42,900 nt of DNA from Clostridia bacterium. GTDB taxonomy: Bacteria; Bacillota; Clostridia; Oscillospirales; Acutalibacteraceae. A program made the position numbers and the translations under genes. How positions within the stretch are numbered: the stretch's first letter is position 1; every line of letters starts with the position of its first letter. This document shows positions 8,176 through 16,254 of the stretch, in pieces. The DNA lies in the NCBI GenBank assembly GCA_017937865.1, contig JAGBCU010000055.1:1-42900 (forward strand), read 5' to 3'. The notes under the pieces are model-generated. The model did no database searches and had not been told where the DNA came from. It saw only the letters and a program-made list of their open reading frames with translations.

Positions 8176-8622
8176 ATGATTGAAGTAATTTCAAAAAGTC
8201 CAAATGAAACAGAAGAGTATGCAGAAAAGCTCGGTAAACGTTTAAATGGTGGTGAGGTTATCGCATTTTTCGGTGGGCTTGGTATGGGTAAAACCCGTTT
8301 TACGTCGGGTCTTGCAAAGGGAATGGGTATTGATGAATACGTTTCAAGCCCCACCTTTGCAATTGTAAATGAATACGAGGGTGATATTCCCTTGTGTCAC
8401 TTCGATATGTATAGAATTACTTCCTTTGATGATTTATGCTCAACGGGTTTTTTTGATTATCTTGATAATGGCAGTGTTCTTGCTATTGAATGGAGCGAGA
8501 ATATCGAAAATGCTTTGCCCGAAGATAAGCTTATTAAAATTGAAATTTTCAAAGGCGAAAGTGACGATGAAAGAATTATAAGAATGAGTGGTGAAGGTGT
8601 TTATGAAGATTCTTGGCGTTGA
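8176..8622 (+). CDS. tsaE: tRNA t6A biosynthesis ATPase TsaE
   Basis: TsaE (148 residues here; family about 150) is the small P-loop ATPase that resets the TsaB-TsaD complex making N6-threonylcarbamoyladenosine at position 37 of ANN-decoding tRNAs. Visible: Walker A FFGGLGMGKTRFTSGLAKG (residues 33-51), switch-like SSPTFAIVNEY, CHFDMYRI and the terminal Walker-B-like LAIEWSENIENALPED. The ATG at 8176, after TGAGG (8166-8170), gives the normal family N-terminus; a longer opening from 8107 has no ribosome site. It overlaps tsaB by 20 bases, so the two are translationally coupled. TsaD and RimI, frequent neighbours, are not in the window. Confidence 0.95.
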   Translation: MIEVISKSPNETEEYAEKLGKRLNGGEVIAFFGGLGMGKTRFTSGLAKGMGIDEYVSSPTFAIVNEYEGDIPLCHFDMYRITSFDDLCSTGFFDYLDNGSVLAIEWSENIENALPEDKLIKIEIFKGESDDERIIRMSGEGVYEDSWR

Positions 8623-9316
8623 TAGCTCTGCTACTGCCGCAAGTGCTGCGGTTTTAAGTGACGGTAAGCTTCTTAGCGTTACCTTTTCAAATACAGGTCT
8701 TACTCATAGCCAGACGCTTTTACCGATGATTGATAACACCTTAAAAACGGCCGGTCTTACAGTTAGTGATATTGACTGCTTTGCAGTTACTAACGGTCCG
8801 GGCTCTTTTACGGGTGTAAGAATCGGTGTTTCGGCAGTTAAAGGTCTTTCTCAGCCTTTAAATAAAAGCTGTATGGCTGTTTCGACTCTTGAAGCTATTG
8901 CAAAACCACTTGAAAACAGCGGTGTTTATGCAGTTTCTGTTATGGATGCCCGTTGCAATCAGGTTTATACTGCTCAATTTGATTGTGAAAACGGTTTTTC
9001 AAGAGTTACAGATGATGATGCTTTATCAATTGAAGCTCTTGCAGAACAATTGAAGTCTGTTAATAAAAGAAAAATTCTTATCGGTGACGGGGCTCTGCTT
9101 TGCTATAATAAAATGAAGGATGTTGTTAAGGATATTGAGCTTGCACCTTTAAATATCCGTTACCAAAGTGCTTCTTCGGTTGCACTTATAGCTTACGATA
9201 ATTATGTTTTATCAGGCGAGAGCTGTTTTGTTGATTCAAATCAGCTTGTACCTAATTATTTGAGATTATCACAAGCAGAAAGAGAATTAAAAAAGAAACA
9301 AGAAAATGAAATATAA
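8603..9316 (+). CDS. tsaB: tRNA t6A biosynthesis protein TsaB
   Basis: A 237-residue ASKHA-fold protein that dimerises with TsaD in t6A synthesis. The N-terminus MKILGVDSSATAASAAV is family-typical. NGPGSFTGVRIGVSAVKGL (near residues 67-86) is the signature loop, followed by the STLEAIA helix and VMDARCNQVYTAQF. The start at ATG 8603, inside tsaE, follows AAGGTG; the longer GTG opening at 8588 is unlikely because it lacks the TsaB N-terminus. The C-terminus with YLRLSQAERELKKK fits YeaZ homologues. It follows tsaE and is followed by rpiB after 21 bases. Confidence 0.95.
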   Translation: MKILGVDSSATAASAAVLSDGKLLSVTFSNTGLTHSQTLLPMIDNTLKTAGLTVSDIDCFAVTNGPGSFTGVRIGVSAVKGLSQPLNKSCMAVSTLEAIAKPLENSGVYAVSVMDARCNQVYTAQFDCENGFSRVTDDDALSIEALAEQLKSVNKRKILIGDGALLCYNKMKDVVKDIELAPLNIRYQSASSVALIAYDNYVLSGESCFVDSNQLVPNYLRLSQAERELKKKQENEI

Positions 9317-9337
9317 ATTCAGAAAGGTTGGTTTAAA

Positions 9338-9784
9338 ATGATAGTTATTGCATCTGACCACGCAGGTTTTCCTCTTAAGGAAGAAATTAAGGCTTATCTT
9401 AACGAAAAGGGTGTAGAATATATTGATTGCGGTACTGATTCTACTGCGTCAGTTGACTATGCTGCATTCGCTCAAAAGGCTTGCTTAAAGGTTGCAGGCG
9501 GTGAGGCAGAAAAGGGTATTCTTTGTTGCGGTACAGGTATTGGTATCTCAATGGCTGCAAACAAGGTTAAAGGAATAAGAGCCGCTTGTTGCTCTGATTA
9601 TTTCAGTGCTAAATTTACAAGACTTCACAACGATGCAAACGTTTTATGTATGGGCGCTCGTGTAATTGGTGCCGGTGCTGCATGTGAGCTCGTTGACGTT
9701 TTCCTTAACACAGAATTTGAGGGCGGAAGACATCAGAGAAGAGTTGACCAGATTCACGCAATTGAAAACGGCGAAATATTGTAA
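9338..9784 (+). CDS. rpiB: Ribose-5-phosphate isomerase B / sugar-phosphate isomerase (RpiB/LacAB family)
   Basis: A 148-residue enzyme interconverting ribose-5-phosphate and ribulose-5-phosphate in the non-oxidative pentose phosphate pathway. It begins MIVIASDHAGFPLKEEIKAY, with the phosphate-side DHAG at residues 7-10. The catalytic-cysteine loop CCGTGIGISMAANK and the second-subunit segment SDYFSAKFTRLHNDANVLCMG are both present. The LacA/LacB galactose-6-phosphate isomerase branch shares these features, but it occurs as an A/B pair and only one copy is here, so RpiB is preferred. AGAAAGG precedes the ATG. Its stop overlaps the next gene's ATG by one base (TAATG). Confidence 0.93.
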   Translation: MIVIASDHAGFPLKEEIKAYLNEKGVEYIDCGTDSTASVDYAAFAQKACLKVAGGEAEKGILCCGTGIGISMAANKVKGIRAACCSDYFSAKFTRLHNDANVLCMGARVIGAGAACELVDVFLNTEFEGGRHQRRVDQIHAIENGEIL

Positions 9785-10668
9785 TGAATATCAATAAAAA
9801 TGTTTTAAGAAATAATCATAAAACATTTAAAAGGGCGTTATGTATTATACTAACGCTCTTTGTTGTTTTTACTATAGTTACCGTTTGGGGTAATGTAACC
9901 TTATCTGTTGATACTTTTCTTTTTGAAACTGATAAAGTGAATGTTGAAAGCGGCTACAAAATTGCCCACGTTTCTGATTATCATAATACAGATAATATAT
10001 TTCTGAATGATGCGGTTTTCTCATCACTTGAAGTTGAAAAGCCTGATGCTATTGTTTTGACAGGTGATTTGATTGATTCTCGTAAAACAGATATTGAAAT
10101 AGCAATAAATTTTGTTTCAAGGTTAGTAGAAATAGCACCTGTTTATTACGTTACCGGAAACCACGAATGCAACGTCAGCATCAAAAGTCAATCAGCATTT
10201 GATAATATGATTCTTGATTTAAAAGCTTTAGGTGTTGTTGTTTTAAGAAACGAAAGCCTTGAAATTACTCTACCTAATAATGAAAAGCTTAATTTATTTG
10301 GAATTAATGACCCGTATTTTCATTGTGAATATGAAAGTGAGGTAGGGGAAGCTACTGATTCCTTATGTGCTTCTTTTAAAGTGGATAAAAGCAAATTTAA
10401 TGTCCTTCTTGCTCATCATCCGGAGCAGCTTGAAATCTATTCTGAATATAATTTCGATTTAGTTTTTTCCGGCCATGCACACGGTGGTCAGATCAGGATT
10501 TTTAATCAAGCTCTTATTGCTCCCGACCAAGGTTTATTTCCCGAGTTTACGGACGGTGAATATAAATCGGGTGATACCACTCTTATTGTCAGTCGCGGAA
10601 TAGGGAATAGCGTAATTCCATTAAGAGTATTCTGCAGACCGCATTTAATTTATCTTGAAATAAAATAA
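9784..10668 (+). CDS. Membrane-anchored calcineurin-like metallophosphoesterase (YkuE-like)
   Basis: A 294-residue phosphoesterase with an N-terminal transmembrane helix (residues ~17-40), then the two-metal core in order: VSDYHN (family D-x-H), VLTGDLIDSR, VTGNHE, LLAHHPEQ and SGHAHGGQIRI. The family includes YkuE/YaeI enzymes that hydrolyse UDP-diacylglucosamine or other lipid-linked phosphates at the membrane. The leucine of the common SDLH motif is a tyrosine here; the metal ligands themselves are intact. The start overlaps the rpiB stop by one base, so it is coupled to rpiB. The substrate is not deducible. The gene ends at a strong hairpin. Confidence 0.87.
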   Translation: MNINKNVLRNNHKTFKRALCIILTLFVVFTIVTVWGNVTLSVDTFLFETDKVNVESGYKIAHVSDYHNTDNIFLNDAVFSSLEVEKPDAIVLTGDLIDSRKTDIEIAINFVSRLVEIAPVYYVTGNHECNVSIKSQSAFDNMILDLKALGVVVLRNESLEITLPNNEKLNLFGINDPYFHCEYESEVGEATDSLCASFKVDKSKFNVLLAHHPEQLEIYSEYNFDLVFSGHAHGGQIRIFNQALIAPDQGLFPEFTDGEYKSGDTTLIVSRGIGNSVIPLRVFCRPHLIYLEIK

Positions 10669-10671
10669 AAC

Positions 10672-10708
10672 AACTCTCTCAACCAAAAAGTTGAGAGAGT
10701 CTTTTTGT
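10672..10708. terminator. Bidirectional intrinsic terminator
   Basis: A perfect 11-bp stem (10673-10683 with 10690-10700) with a 6-base loop. T-rich runs follow on both strands, separating the convergent phosphoesterase and 95-residue genes. Confidence 0.9.
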
Positions 10709-10711
10709 TAG

Positions 10712-10999
10712 TTAAGCTTTTAATGCTCTTTCAAGCCAAATTGAAGCAATTTCAATAGCAGCATACATTCCGTTTTTGTCGGAAGATTTTTCAATAGCTG
10801 CAAGAGGATTAGCTTCTTTGGTGTTAACAAGCTGAACTTTAACTTTATCAGCAATTTTCACGCCGTGAACTTCGTGAGATTCTGTAACAGAAAGAAGAAT
10901 TACATATGGGTCGTTAATATCGCCGTAGTAAATCTGATTACCTTTACGAACAAGGGGTCTACCCTTATAAGTAAGGAAGCTTGCTTGTTTATCTGCCAA
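10712..10999 (-). CDS. Small conserved protein of unknown function downstream of ireB
   Basis: A 95-residue soluble protein that I do not recognise as a named family, though its style (KGNQIYYGDINDPYVILL, then VKIADKVKVQL and a C-terminal helix SIWLERALKA) looks like a conserved Clostridia small protein. The ORF opens at GTG 11008, but AAGGAG (11013-11008) would overlap that codon. It is 8 bases from TTG 10999, which is therefore preferred (MADKQAS start). It lies 34 bases after the ireB stop and is likely co-transcribed. In many Firmicutes ireB is followed by ruvX and a DUF1292 gene; this sequence does not obviously match DUF1292. It shows no membrane segment and no metal motif. Confidence 0.72.
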   Translation of the reverse strand: MADKQASFLTYKGRPLVRKGNQIYYGDINDPYVILLSVTESHEVHGVKIADKVKVQLVNTKEANPLAAIEKSSDKNGMYAAIEIASIWLERALKA

Positions 11000-11033
11000 G
11001 TTGAACACTCCTTATTTTGTCAAAATACTCAAA

Positions 11034-11276
11034 TTAATTAAGATATGCCTTTAAAAGAGCCTGTAAAAGCTCATCTCTGTCTATTTTACGGATAAGGCTT
11101 CTTGCATTATTGTGAGTAGTGATATAGGTAGGGTCCTCAGACAGTATATATCCTACGAGCTGACTTGTAGGGTTATATCCTTTTTCAACTAAGGCATTGT
11201 AAACGGATATAAGTATCTCACGCATTTCTCTTTCGTGTTCATCGCTGATAGTGAATTGAATTGTTTTATCTGTCAT
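11034..11276 (-). CDS. ireB: IreB-family regulatory phosphoprotein (UPF0297)
   Basis: An 80-residue protein of the UPF0297/IreB family. The conserved block [19 protein letters not shown], then [20 protein letters not shown], is nearly family consensus. In Enterococcus, IreB is a substrate of the Ser/Thr kinase IreK and phosphatase IreP and a negative regulator of cephalosporin resistance; the threonines around DPTYITTHN are the likely region of phosphorylation. The ATG at 11276 has AGGAGGTG upstream. It has its own promoter. The function outside enterococci is inferred by homology only. Confidence 0.93.
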   Translation of the reverse strand: MTDKTIQFTISDEHEREMREILISVYNALVEKGYNPTSQLVGYILSEDPTYITTHNNARSLIRKIDRDELLQALLKAYLN

Positions 11277-11303
11277 ATAAACACCTCCTAAGCTTATGTT
11301 TAC

Positions 11304-11332
11304 ATTATAAACTATTGATTTTAAAATTACAA
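11304..11332 (-). promoter_or_regulatory. SigA-type promoter for ireB
   Basis: TTGTAA (11332-11327), a 17-base spacer and a perfect TATAAT (11309-11304), with AGGAGGTG and the start codon about 28 bases downstream. Confidence 0.65.
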
Positions 11333-11369
11333 CAGTAATTTATTAAGAAAAAACAAACTTTTAATTAAA

Positions 11370-13733
11370 TTATGCTCTTAATTCAATGCCGATATTCTTT
11401 AAGTTGGCAAGAATTGTGTCAATCCAAGCCTGAACCTCGTCCATTTCGAGAGTTCTGTCTTTAGCTGAGAATAACAAACGGACTGTAAGACTGTTAACAC
11501 CGTCTTTTTGATAAGTGTCAATAACCTTAACTGAATTAAGCTCTGCAAGGTTGAGAGAATTCCAGCATTCTGAAAGCTGAGCAAAGGTTACGCCGTTTTT
11601 CATAACGAGTGAAAGGTCATAATATGTTGACTGTTGAGAAGAAGGCTCTTCAAAGCTGATATTGTTACCGCTAACCGTTACGAAATTGTCAACGTCAATT
11701 TCAATACAAACTGCAACACCGTTTTTGTCAAGCTTCTGTGCATTTGCAGGGTGAAGAGTGTTGATTGAACCGAGAGTAACACCGTCGCAAGCAATACTTG
11801 CTGTGTTCTTAGGATGTTGCCATGCGTGAGCAGGGGAAACCTTAGAAAGAACAGGTGCTTTATGCTTAATCTGTGAGAAAACTTCATTTACAATGCTTAC
11901 TGCTTTATAGAAAAGGTCTTTTTCGGAAACAGTTTTATCAAATAAAACAACACCGAGGCGACGTCTTTCATTTGCAGTACCGTCATCCTTAACACCGTCA
12001 GCAACTCTACCGATTTCAAAAATGCCGAAGCTCTCGCTGTAGTCCTTGTTTTCTGAAACAGCATTGAGAAGTGTGGGTATCATAGAGTTACGGATAGTGC
12101 CGTTGTCAGAGCTTTCAATGTTAAGAACCTTAACGTTATCTTCAACCTCAATACCAAGCTTTTTGTATTTTCTTACATCACACCAGATATATGAGTGAAC
12201 CTCATGAAGATTATAGTGTTTAACAAGAATATCTTTAATTTCATTGCTCTGTGAACGAACAGGGGAGCTCTTAACGGGCTTAAGAGGGCTCTTTGTAGTG
12301 ATAATGCTAAAGTTATCATAGCCGTAAATACGGGTAATTTCTTCAATAATATCAGCTTTAATTGTAACGTCTTTTGTAGCTCTGAAGGAAGGAACCTTAA
12401 CGTTGAAGCTTTCACCGTCCTTAGCTACCCCGAAGCCTAAAGCGGTAAGTGTTTTAACAATTCTTTCTTCAAAAATATCAATACCTGTGTATTTATCAAC
12501 GTATGCTTTATCAAAGGTGATTTCGATTTCGGGGTACTTTCTAACGTATTCGTCAGTAAGAAGAGAAGCAACCCTTGCACCCTTATCAATATCCTGAAGT
12601 AAGTATGCAAAACGCTTTGCAGCAGTAACAGTCATCTCGGGGTCAAGCATTTTTTCGTATCTTGCAGAAGCATCGGTACGAAGACCAAGTCTTGAGGAAG
12701 ATTTTCTGACGCTTACACCGTCGAAGTTTGCACATTCAAGAACAACTGCGTTTGTATCACCAACGATTTCGGAATCAAGACCGCCCATAATACCTGCAAT
12801 TGCAACGGGTGTTGAGCCATTCTGAATAAGAAGAGTATCAGTTGTAATATCTCTTTCTGTGTTATCAAGAGTTATGAATTTGCAATCCTCTTTGGGAGTA
12901 TCAACAACGATTTCGTCAATTTTGTTTGCATCAAAAGCGTGAGTGGGCTGACCCATTTCAAGCATAATGTAGTTTGTAAGGTCTGCAAGAAGATTGATTC
13001 CTCTCATACCGCAGTAGTAAAGACGAATTTGCATTGAAAGGGGACTTGTGTTTTTAGAGATGTTATCCATTTTAACGCAAGAATAACGGTAAACAAGGTC
13101 GGGTCTGCCAACGGTAACCTTGATTTTGTTGTCACCGTCATAAGCCAAATCTGAAAGAGGAAGTGGCTTTAATTCTCTGTCTGTTAATGCAGCAAATTCT
13201 CTTGCTATTCCGTAGTGTCCCCAAAGGTCAGGACGGTTAGTAAGGGATTTGTTATCAACCTCAAAAATAATATCGTCGATAGGATAGATATCTTTAAGAT
13301 TTGTGCCGTTAGGTGCATCCACATCAATTTCCATAAGCCCTGCTTTGTCATCGGAAAGACCAAGCTCAAAAGCAGAGCAACACATACCTTCAGATTCGTA
13401 GCCTGCAACTGTTGCTTTTGTGATTTCCCCTGCAGGAACACGTCCACCGGCTTTAACAAAAGCGATTTTCATATTTTCACGAACATTGGGTGCACCGCAA
13501 ACAACATCGTAAATTCTATCGCCACCGTCAACTTTAAGAAGATGAAGCTTCTTTGAGTTGGGATGGTTTTCAATTGAGAGAATTTCACCTACAACAACGT
13601 CACGAAGGTCATCGCCTTTAACGATGATGTCTTCAACCTCTGCGGTTGCAAGAGTGAAGCTGTTAATAAGTTTTTTAATATCGAGACCGCTGAGGTCAAC
13701 GTATTCTTTTATCCAATTAATTGAAACAAACAT
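11370..13733 (-). CDS. pheT: Phenylalanine-tRNA ligase beta subunit
   Basis: A 787-residue beta subunit of the alpha2-beta2 enzyme charging tRNA-Phe. The domain order is typical: N-terminal MFVSINWIKEYVDL, EMAP-type tRNA-binding domain (VVVGEILSIENHPNSKKLHL at residues ~45-65, CGAPNVR), B3/4 editing region with NRPDLWGHYGIAREFAAL and LRTDASARYEK, B5 domain (ITRIYGYDNF), and the C-terminal anticodon-binding FDX-ACB domain near residues 690-787 (YYDLSLVMKNGVTFAQL). GGAGG lies inside the end of pheS, and the ATG directly follows the pheS stop. It is co-transcribed with pheS under the T-box. The length matches the family. Confidence 0.97.
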   Translation of the reverse strand: MFVSINWIKEYVDLSGLDIKKLINSFTLATAEVEDIIVKGDDLRDVVVGEILSIENHPNSKKLHLLKVDGGDRIYDVVCGAPNVRENMKIAFVKAGGRVPAGEITKATVAGYESEGMCCSAFELGLSDDKAGLMEIDVDAPNGTNLKDIYPIDDIIFEVDNKSLTNRPDLWGHYGIAREFAALTDRELKPLPLSDLAYDGDNKIKVTVGRPDLVYRYSCVKMDNISKNTSPLSMQIRLYYCGMRGINLLADLTNYIMLEMGQPTHAFDANKIDEIVVDTPKEDCKFITLDNTERDITTDTLLIQNGSTPVAIAGIMGGLDSEIVGDTNAVVLECANFDGVSVRKSSSRLGLRTDASARYEKMLDPEMTVTAAKRFAYLLQDIDKGARVASLLTDEYVRKYPEIEITFDKAYVDKYTGIDIFEERIVKTLTALGFGVAKDGESFNVKVPSFRATKDVTIKADIIEEITRIYGYDNFSIITTKSPLKPVKSSPVRSQSNEIKDILVKHYNLHEVHSYIWCDVRKYKKLGIEVEDNVKVLNIESSDNGTIRNSMIPTLLNAVSENKDYSESFGIFEIGRVADGVKDDGTANERRRLGVVLFDKTVSEKDLFYKAVSIVNEVFSQIKHKAPVLSKVSPAHAWQHPKNTASIACDGVTLGSINTLHPANAQKLDKNGVAVCIEIDVDNFVTVSGNNISFEEPSSQQSTYYDLSLVMKNGVTFAQLSECWNSLNLAELNSVKVIDTYQKDGVNSLTVRLLFSAKDRTLEMDEVQAWIDTILANLKNIGIELRA

Positions 13734-14810
13734 TTATTTGACCTCCTTTTCGGGCTCAACAAAGGTAGCGTTTTCAAACTGTGAAAGAGATTTAAGATTA
13801 CAGCTGTTGAAAACACGGATATCTTTAATACCGTATCTCATCATTGCAAGTCTTGTAAGACCAAGACCGAAAGCAAAGCCGGTATATTTTTCAGGGTCAA
13901 GACCTGCTGCTGTAAGTACGTTGGGATGGATCATACCACAAGGGCAAAGCTCAAGCCAACCTGAATCCTTACAAGAGGGACAACCGTCACCACCGCAGAT
14001 AAGGCACTGAATATCAAGCTCAAAGCCGGGCTCAACAAAGGGGAAGAAGCCGGGGCGTAAACGAACTGTAATATCTCTCTGGAATACTTCTGAAAGCATT
14101 GTTTTCATAAAGTAAATAAGGTTAGAGATTGAAATATCCTTATCAACCATAACACCTTCCATCTGGAAGAATGTATTTTCATGACAAGCGTCGATCTTTT
14201 CGTTTCTGAAGCATCTGCCGGGGAAGATAACACGAATGGGTCTGTCTGCCTCAAGCTCTTTAGTGTATTTCTTTAAAATTGCATTCTGCGCTGCAGATGT
14301 ATGAGTTTTAAGCAACTGATTTGTGCTTAAATAATAAGTATCCTGCATATCACGTGCGGGGTGATGCTTAGGAATATTAAGAGCCTCAAAGCAGTGATAA
14401 TCGTCTACTATTTCATCATAATCTTCTATAGAGAAGCCCATACCTGCGAAAATATCTTCAACCTCGCGCTGTACGAGCGTAATGGGATGATATGAACCCT
14501 TTACTTCGTCAATCGGGAAGGTAACGTCATAATCCTCAGCAGAGTTAATAAGTCTTTCTTCTTCAAGCTTAACAAGCTCTGTTCTCTTGTTTGCGATAGC
14601 CTCTTCAATAAACTGTTTTACGTCATTGATAATCTGACCTGCTTCCTTTTTCTGTTCATTAGGGATGTTTCTTAATTCACCCATTAATGAAGAAATAGGT
14701 CCTTTTTTACCGAGGAATTCAATTCGCAATTGCTCAAGGTCAGCAGGAACAGTTGCACCGTTAACTTTTTCCTCAAATTGTGCTTTTAAAGCCTGTGCTT
14801 TTTCCAGCAT
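13734..14810 (-). CDS. pheS: Phenylalanine-tRNA ligase alpha subunit
   Basis: A 358-residue catalytic alpha subunit. The N-terminal coiled coil (residues 1-85, with LRIEFLGKKGPISSLM) is followed by the class II core: motif 2 region VIFPGRCFRNEKIDACHENTF, read in parts near residue 200, FFQMEGVMVD, and motif 3 with GFAFGLGLTRLAMMRYGI near residue 320. Odd but known in many Firmicute sequences is a cysteine cluster CLICGGDGCPSCKDSGWLEL that looks like a small zinc or structural knuckle at residues ~265-285. ATG 14810 follows GAAAGGATG. It is the first gene of the pheST operon, about 50 bases after the T-box terminator. Confidence 0.97.
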   Translation of the reverse strand: MLEKAQALKAQFEEKVNGATVPADLEQLRIEFLGKKGPISSLMGELRNIPNEQKKEAGQIINDVKQFIEEAIANKRTELVKLEEERLINSAEDYDVTFPIDEVKGSYHPITLVQREVEDIFAGMGFSIEDYDEIVDDYHCFEALNIPKHHPARDMQDTYYLSTNQLLKTHTSAAQNAILKKYTKELEADRPIRVIFPGRCFRNEKIDACHENTFFQMEGVMVDKDISISNLIYFMKTMLSEVFQRDITVRLRPGFFPFVEPGFELDIQCLICGGDGCPSCKDSGWLELCPCGMIHPNVLTAAGLDPEKYTGFAFGLGLTRLAMMRYGIKDIRVFNSCNLKSLSQFENATFVEPEKEVK

Positions 14811-14861
14811 TCTTTTTCATCCTTTCGAAATAATATATGTGAAGAGTGATGGGAAAAGAAA

Positions 14862-14890
14862 ATAAAAAAATCCTCATCCCAAAAGGGACG
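14862..14890 (-). terminator. Regulated terminator of the pheST T-box
   Basis: CTTCGTCCC (14892-14884) pairs with GGGATGAGG (about 14880-14872) across a short TTTT loop, including G-U pairs, and is followed by ATTTTTTTA. It forms when tRNA-Phe is charged. Confidence 0.85.
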
Positions 14891-15093
14891 AAGACAACTC
14901 CGCGGTACCACCCTTATTTTTGCATAGAGCAAACACTCATTCGTAATATAACGGTTACACCCGTCGCGACCTACTGTTATTTCAATCGCGATGCTCACAA
15001 GTGAACTTCAAGGGGAAAATTTGCAGTGTACTTACAGCCTGGGCACACCTCTCTGTAGCAATTTTTAGCCTTTACTCTCTTGGTCAACGCATT
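14862..15093 (-). promoter_or_regulatory. T-box riboswitch of pheST (Phe specifier)
   Basis: A tRNA-sensing leader that senses uncharged tRNA-Phe and controls transcription. The hallmark T-box AGGGTGGTACCGCGG is at 14914-14900; its GGTACC element pairs with the tRNA acceptor end. Upstream, Stem I carries AGAGAGTA near 15083 and the specifier side TGAAGTTCAC (15010-15001), where TTC at 15005-15003 is the Phe codon in the expected GAA-N-codon-A context. The terminator hairpin at 14890-14871 competes with the antiterminator. The specifier assignment is by alignment in the head and agrees with the downstream pheST genes. Confidence 0.93.
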
Positions 15094-15099
15094 TGTAAC

Positions 15100-15128
15100 A
15101 TAATACCATAATAAAACATAAAATTCAA
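15100..15128 (-). promoter_or_regulatory. SigA-type promoter for the pheST T-box leader
   Basis: TTGAAT (15128-15123), a 17-base spacer and TATTAT (15105-15100). Transcription would start near 15093, just ahead of Stem I. Confidence 0.65.
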
Positions 15129-15171
15129 TATGTTATAGCTAAGAATTTTTTCAAAAAATGCTTAAAATAAA

Positions 15172-15199
15172 TAAAAAACGGAGAGAAAACTCTCCGTTT
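15172..15199 (-). terminator. Intrinsic terminator after the ChbG-family deacetylase
   Basis: A 9-bp stem (15177-15185 with 15190-15198) with an AAAA/TTTT loop, followed on the minus strand by a TTTTTTAT run. It ends 15 bases past the stop at 15214. Confidence 0.85.
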
Positions 15200-15213
15200 A
15201 ATAAATATGAATA

Positions 15214-16101
15214 TTAGCCCTTTACAGTGCCGCCCTTCATCTTAATAAGCTCGCGGTAGCTGATAAGCTCAACGTCGTGGTCTTTAAGATACTGATGGAC
15301 GTAAGGATCCTTCATAAGCTGATATTCCCAAACTCTGTCAAGCCATCTGCCTGTGATACCTTTAAGTTCATCTGATTCAACTGAAGGATGAACAAAGGTT
15401 TCAGTAACACCGTCTTCGGGGATATCAGTCCAGATTTTAAGAATTGTATCACGGTAAACCTCGTAGCTTACACGCATATCATCATTCCAATCCGGGAAAA
15501 GAAGATAATCGGGGATAATTACGTTGTACTTTTTACCCCAATGCTTTGAAAGAAGCGTGACTGCAGCATAAAGAGGATAGGGTGTACCGTTAGGACAAAT
15601 TCTCTTATCGTGCTTTGTGTAAAGTCTGTAAGCATATCCGTAGCTACCGCAAATTTTAAGAGCAAGCTTTGAAAGACCGAGTCTGCCTGTGTAGTGACCG
15701 TAAAGTGAACCCATATGGTTATCAACGTGAGAAGGCTTCATACCCATTCTGTGAGCAAGGTCAATCTGAGCACGAACTTCTTTTTCGATATCTTCATAAG
15801 AAGCGTTTTTCTCGACCATATCGCTTTCGTGCCACATAAAGCCTTCTTCGTCAAGAAGAGTTTTGCCGTTTGTAAGGGGCTTCCAACGATATTTCCCCCA
15901 TTCACTTGTAAGGGTTGTGTGAATGCCGATAGCGTATTCGGGATGTGCTTTAGAAAACTCAACAGCATGTTCAGCACCGGGGCAGGGCATCATTATAGTT
16001 GATGATTTGAGCCATCCGCCCAAGAAAAGCTCTTCAACAGCTTCGTTAGCCGCATTACACATTCCGTAGTCATCGGCGTTAACAATAAGATATTTTGCCA
16101 T
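15214..16101 (-). CDS. ChbG/HpnK (YdjC) family carbohydrate deacetylase
   Basis: A 295-residue zinc-dependent deacetylase-type protein. ChbG removes an N-acetyl group from chitooligosaccharides and HpnK acts on hopanoid GlcNAc. Metal and catalytic motifs: NADDYG (residues 8-13, general base and metal aspartates), IGIHTTLTSE near residue 58 and SHVDNHM near residue 123, whose histidines are the usual ligands. ETFVHPSVES near residue 235 fits the C-terminal histidine motif. No signal peptide is present, so it is cytoplasmic, which suits processing of imported amino-sugar oligosaccharides. ATG 16101 has a nearby AGAGGA. It has its own promoter and terminator, and no transporter is adjacent. The family is secure; the substrate is unknown. 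Confidence 0.88.
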   Translation of the reverse strand: MAKYLIVNADDYGMCNAANEAVEELFLGGWLKSSTIMMPCPGAEHAVEFSKAHPEYAIGIHTTLTSEWGKYRWKPLTNGKTLLDEEGFMWHESDMVEKNASYEDIEKEVRAQIDLAHRMGMKPSHVDNHMGSLYGHYTGRLGLSKLALKICGSYGYAYRLYTKHDKRICPNGTPYPLYAAVTLLSKHWGKKYNVIIPDYLLFPDWNDDMRVSYEVYRDTILKIWTDIPEDGVTETFVHPSVESDELKGITGRWLDRVWEYQLMKDPYVHQYLKDHDVELISYRELIKMKGGTVKG

Positions 16102-16145
16102 ATATAAAATCCTCTTTTCATTAATGAAAAAATTTCTATATAGTA

Positions 16146-16173
16146 ATTATAGTGAAAATAATATAAAAATCAA
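16146..16173 (-). promoter_or_regulatory. SigA-type promoter for the ChbG-family gene
   Basis: TTGATT (16173-16168), a 16-base spacer and a perfect TATAAT (16151-16146). Confidence 0.6.
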
Positions 16174-16194
16174 GAGAGTTTACACAAAAAATGC

Positions 16195-16222
16195 TTTACA
16201 ATGATAAAAAGTGTGGTAAAAT
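16195..16222 (+). promoter_or_regulatory. SigA-type promoter for the TIM-barrel isomerase gene
   Basis: TTTACA (16195-16200), a 16-base spacer and TAAAAT (16217-16222), 33 bases before the ATG at 16255. Confidence 0.6.
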
Positions 16223-16254
16223 GTTATAAAACAAAGAATAGATAGGTGTTTTTT

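Noticed and set aside
12403..12597. Small plus-strand ORFs antisense to pheT
   Set aside because: Shadow frames of a long conserved gene.
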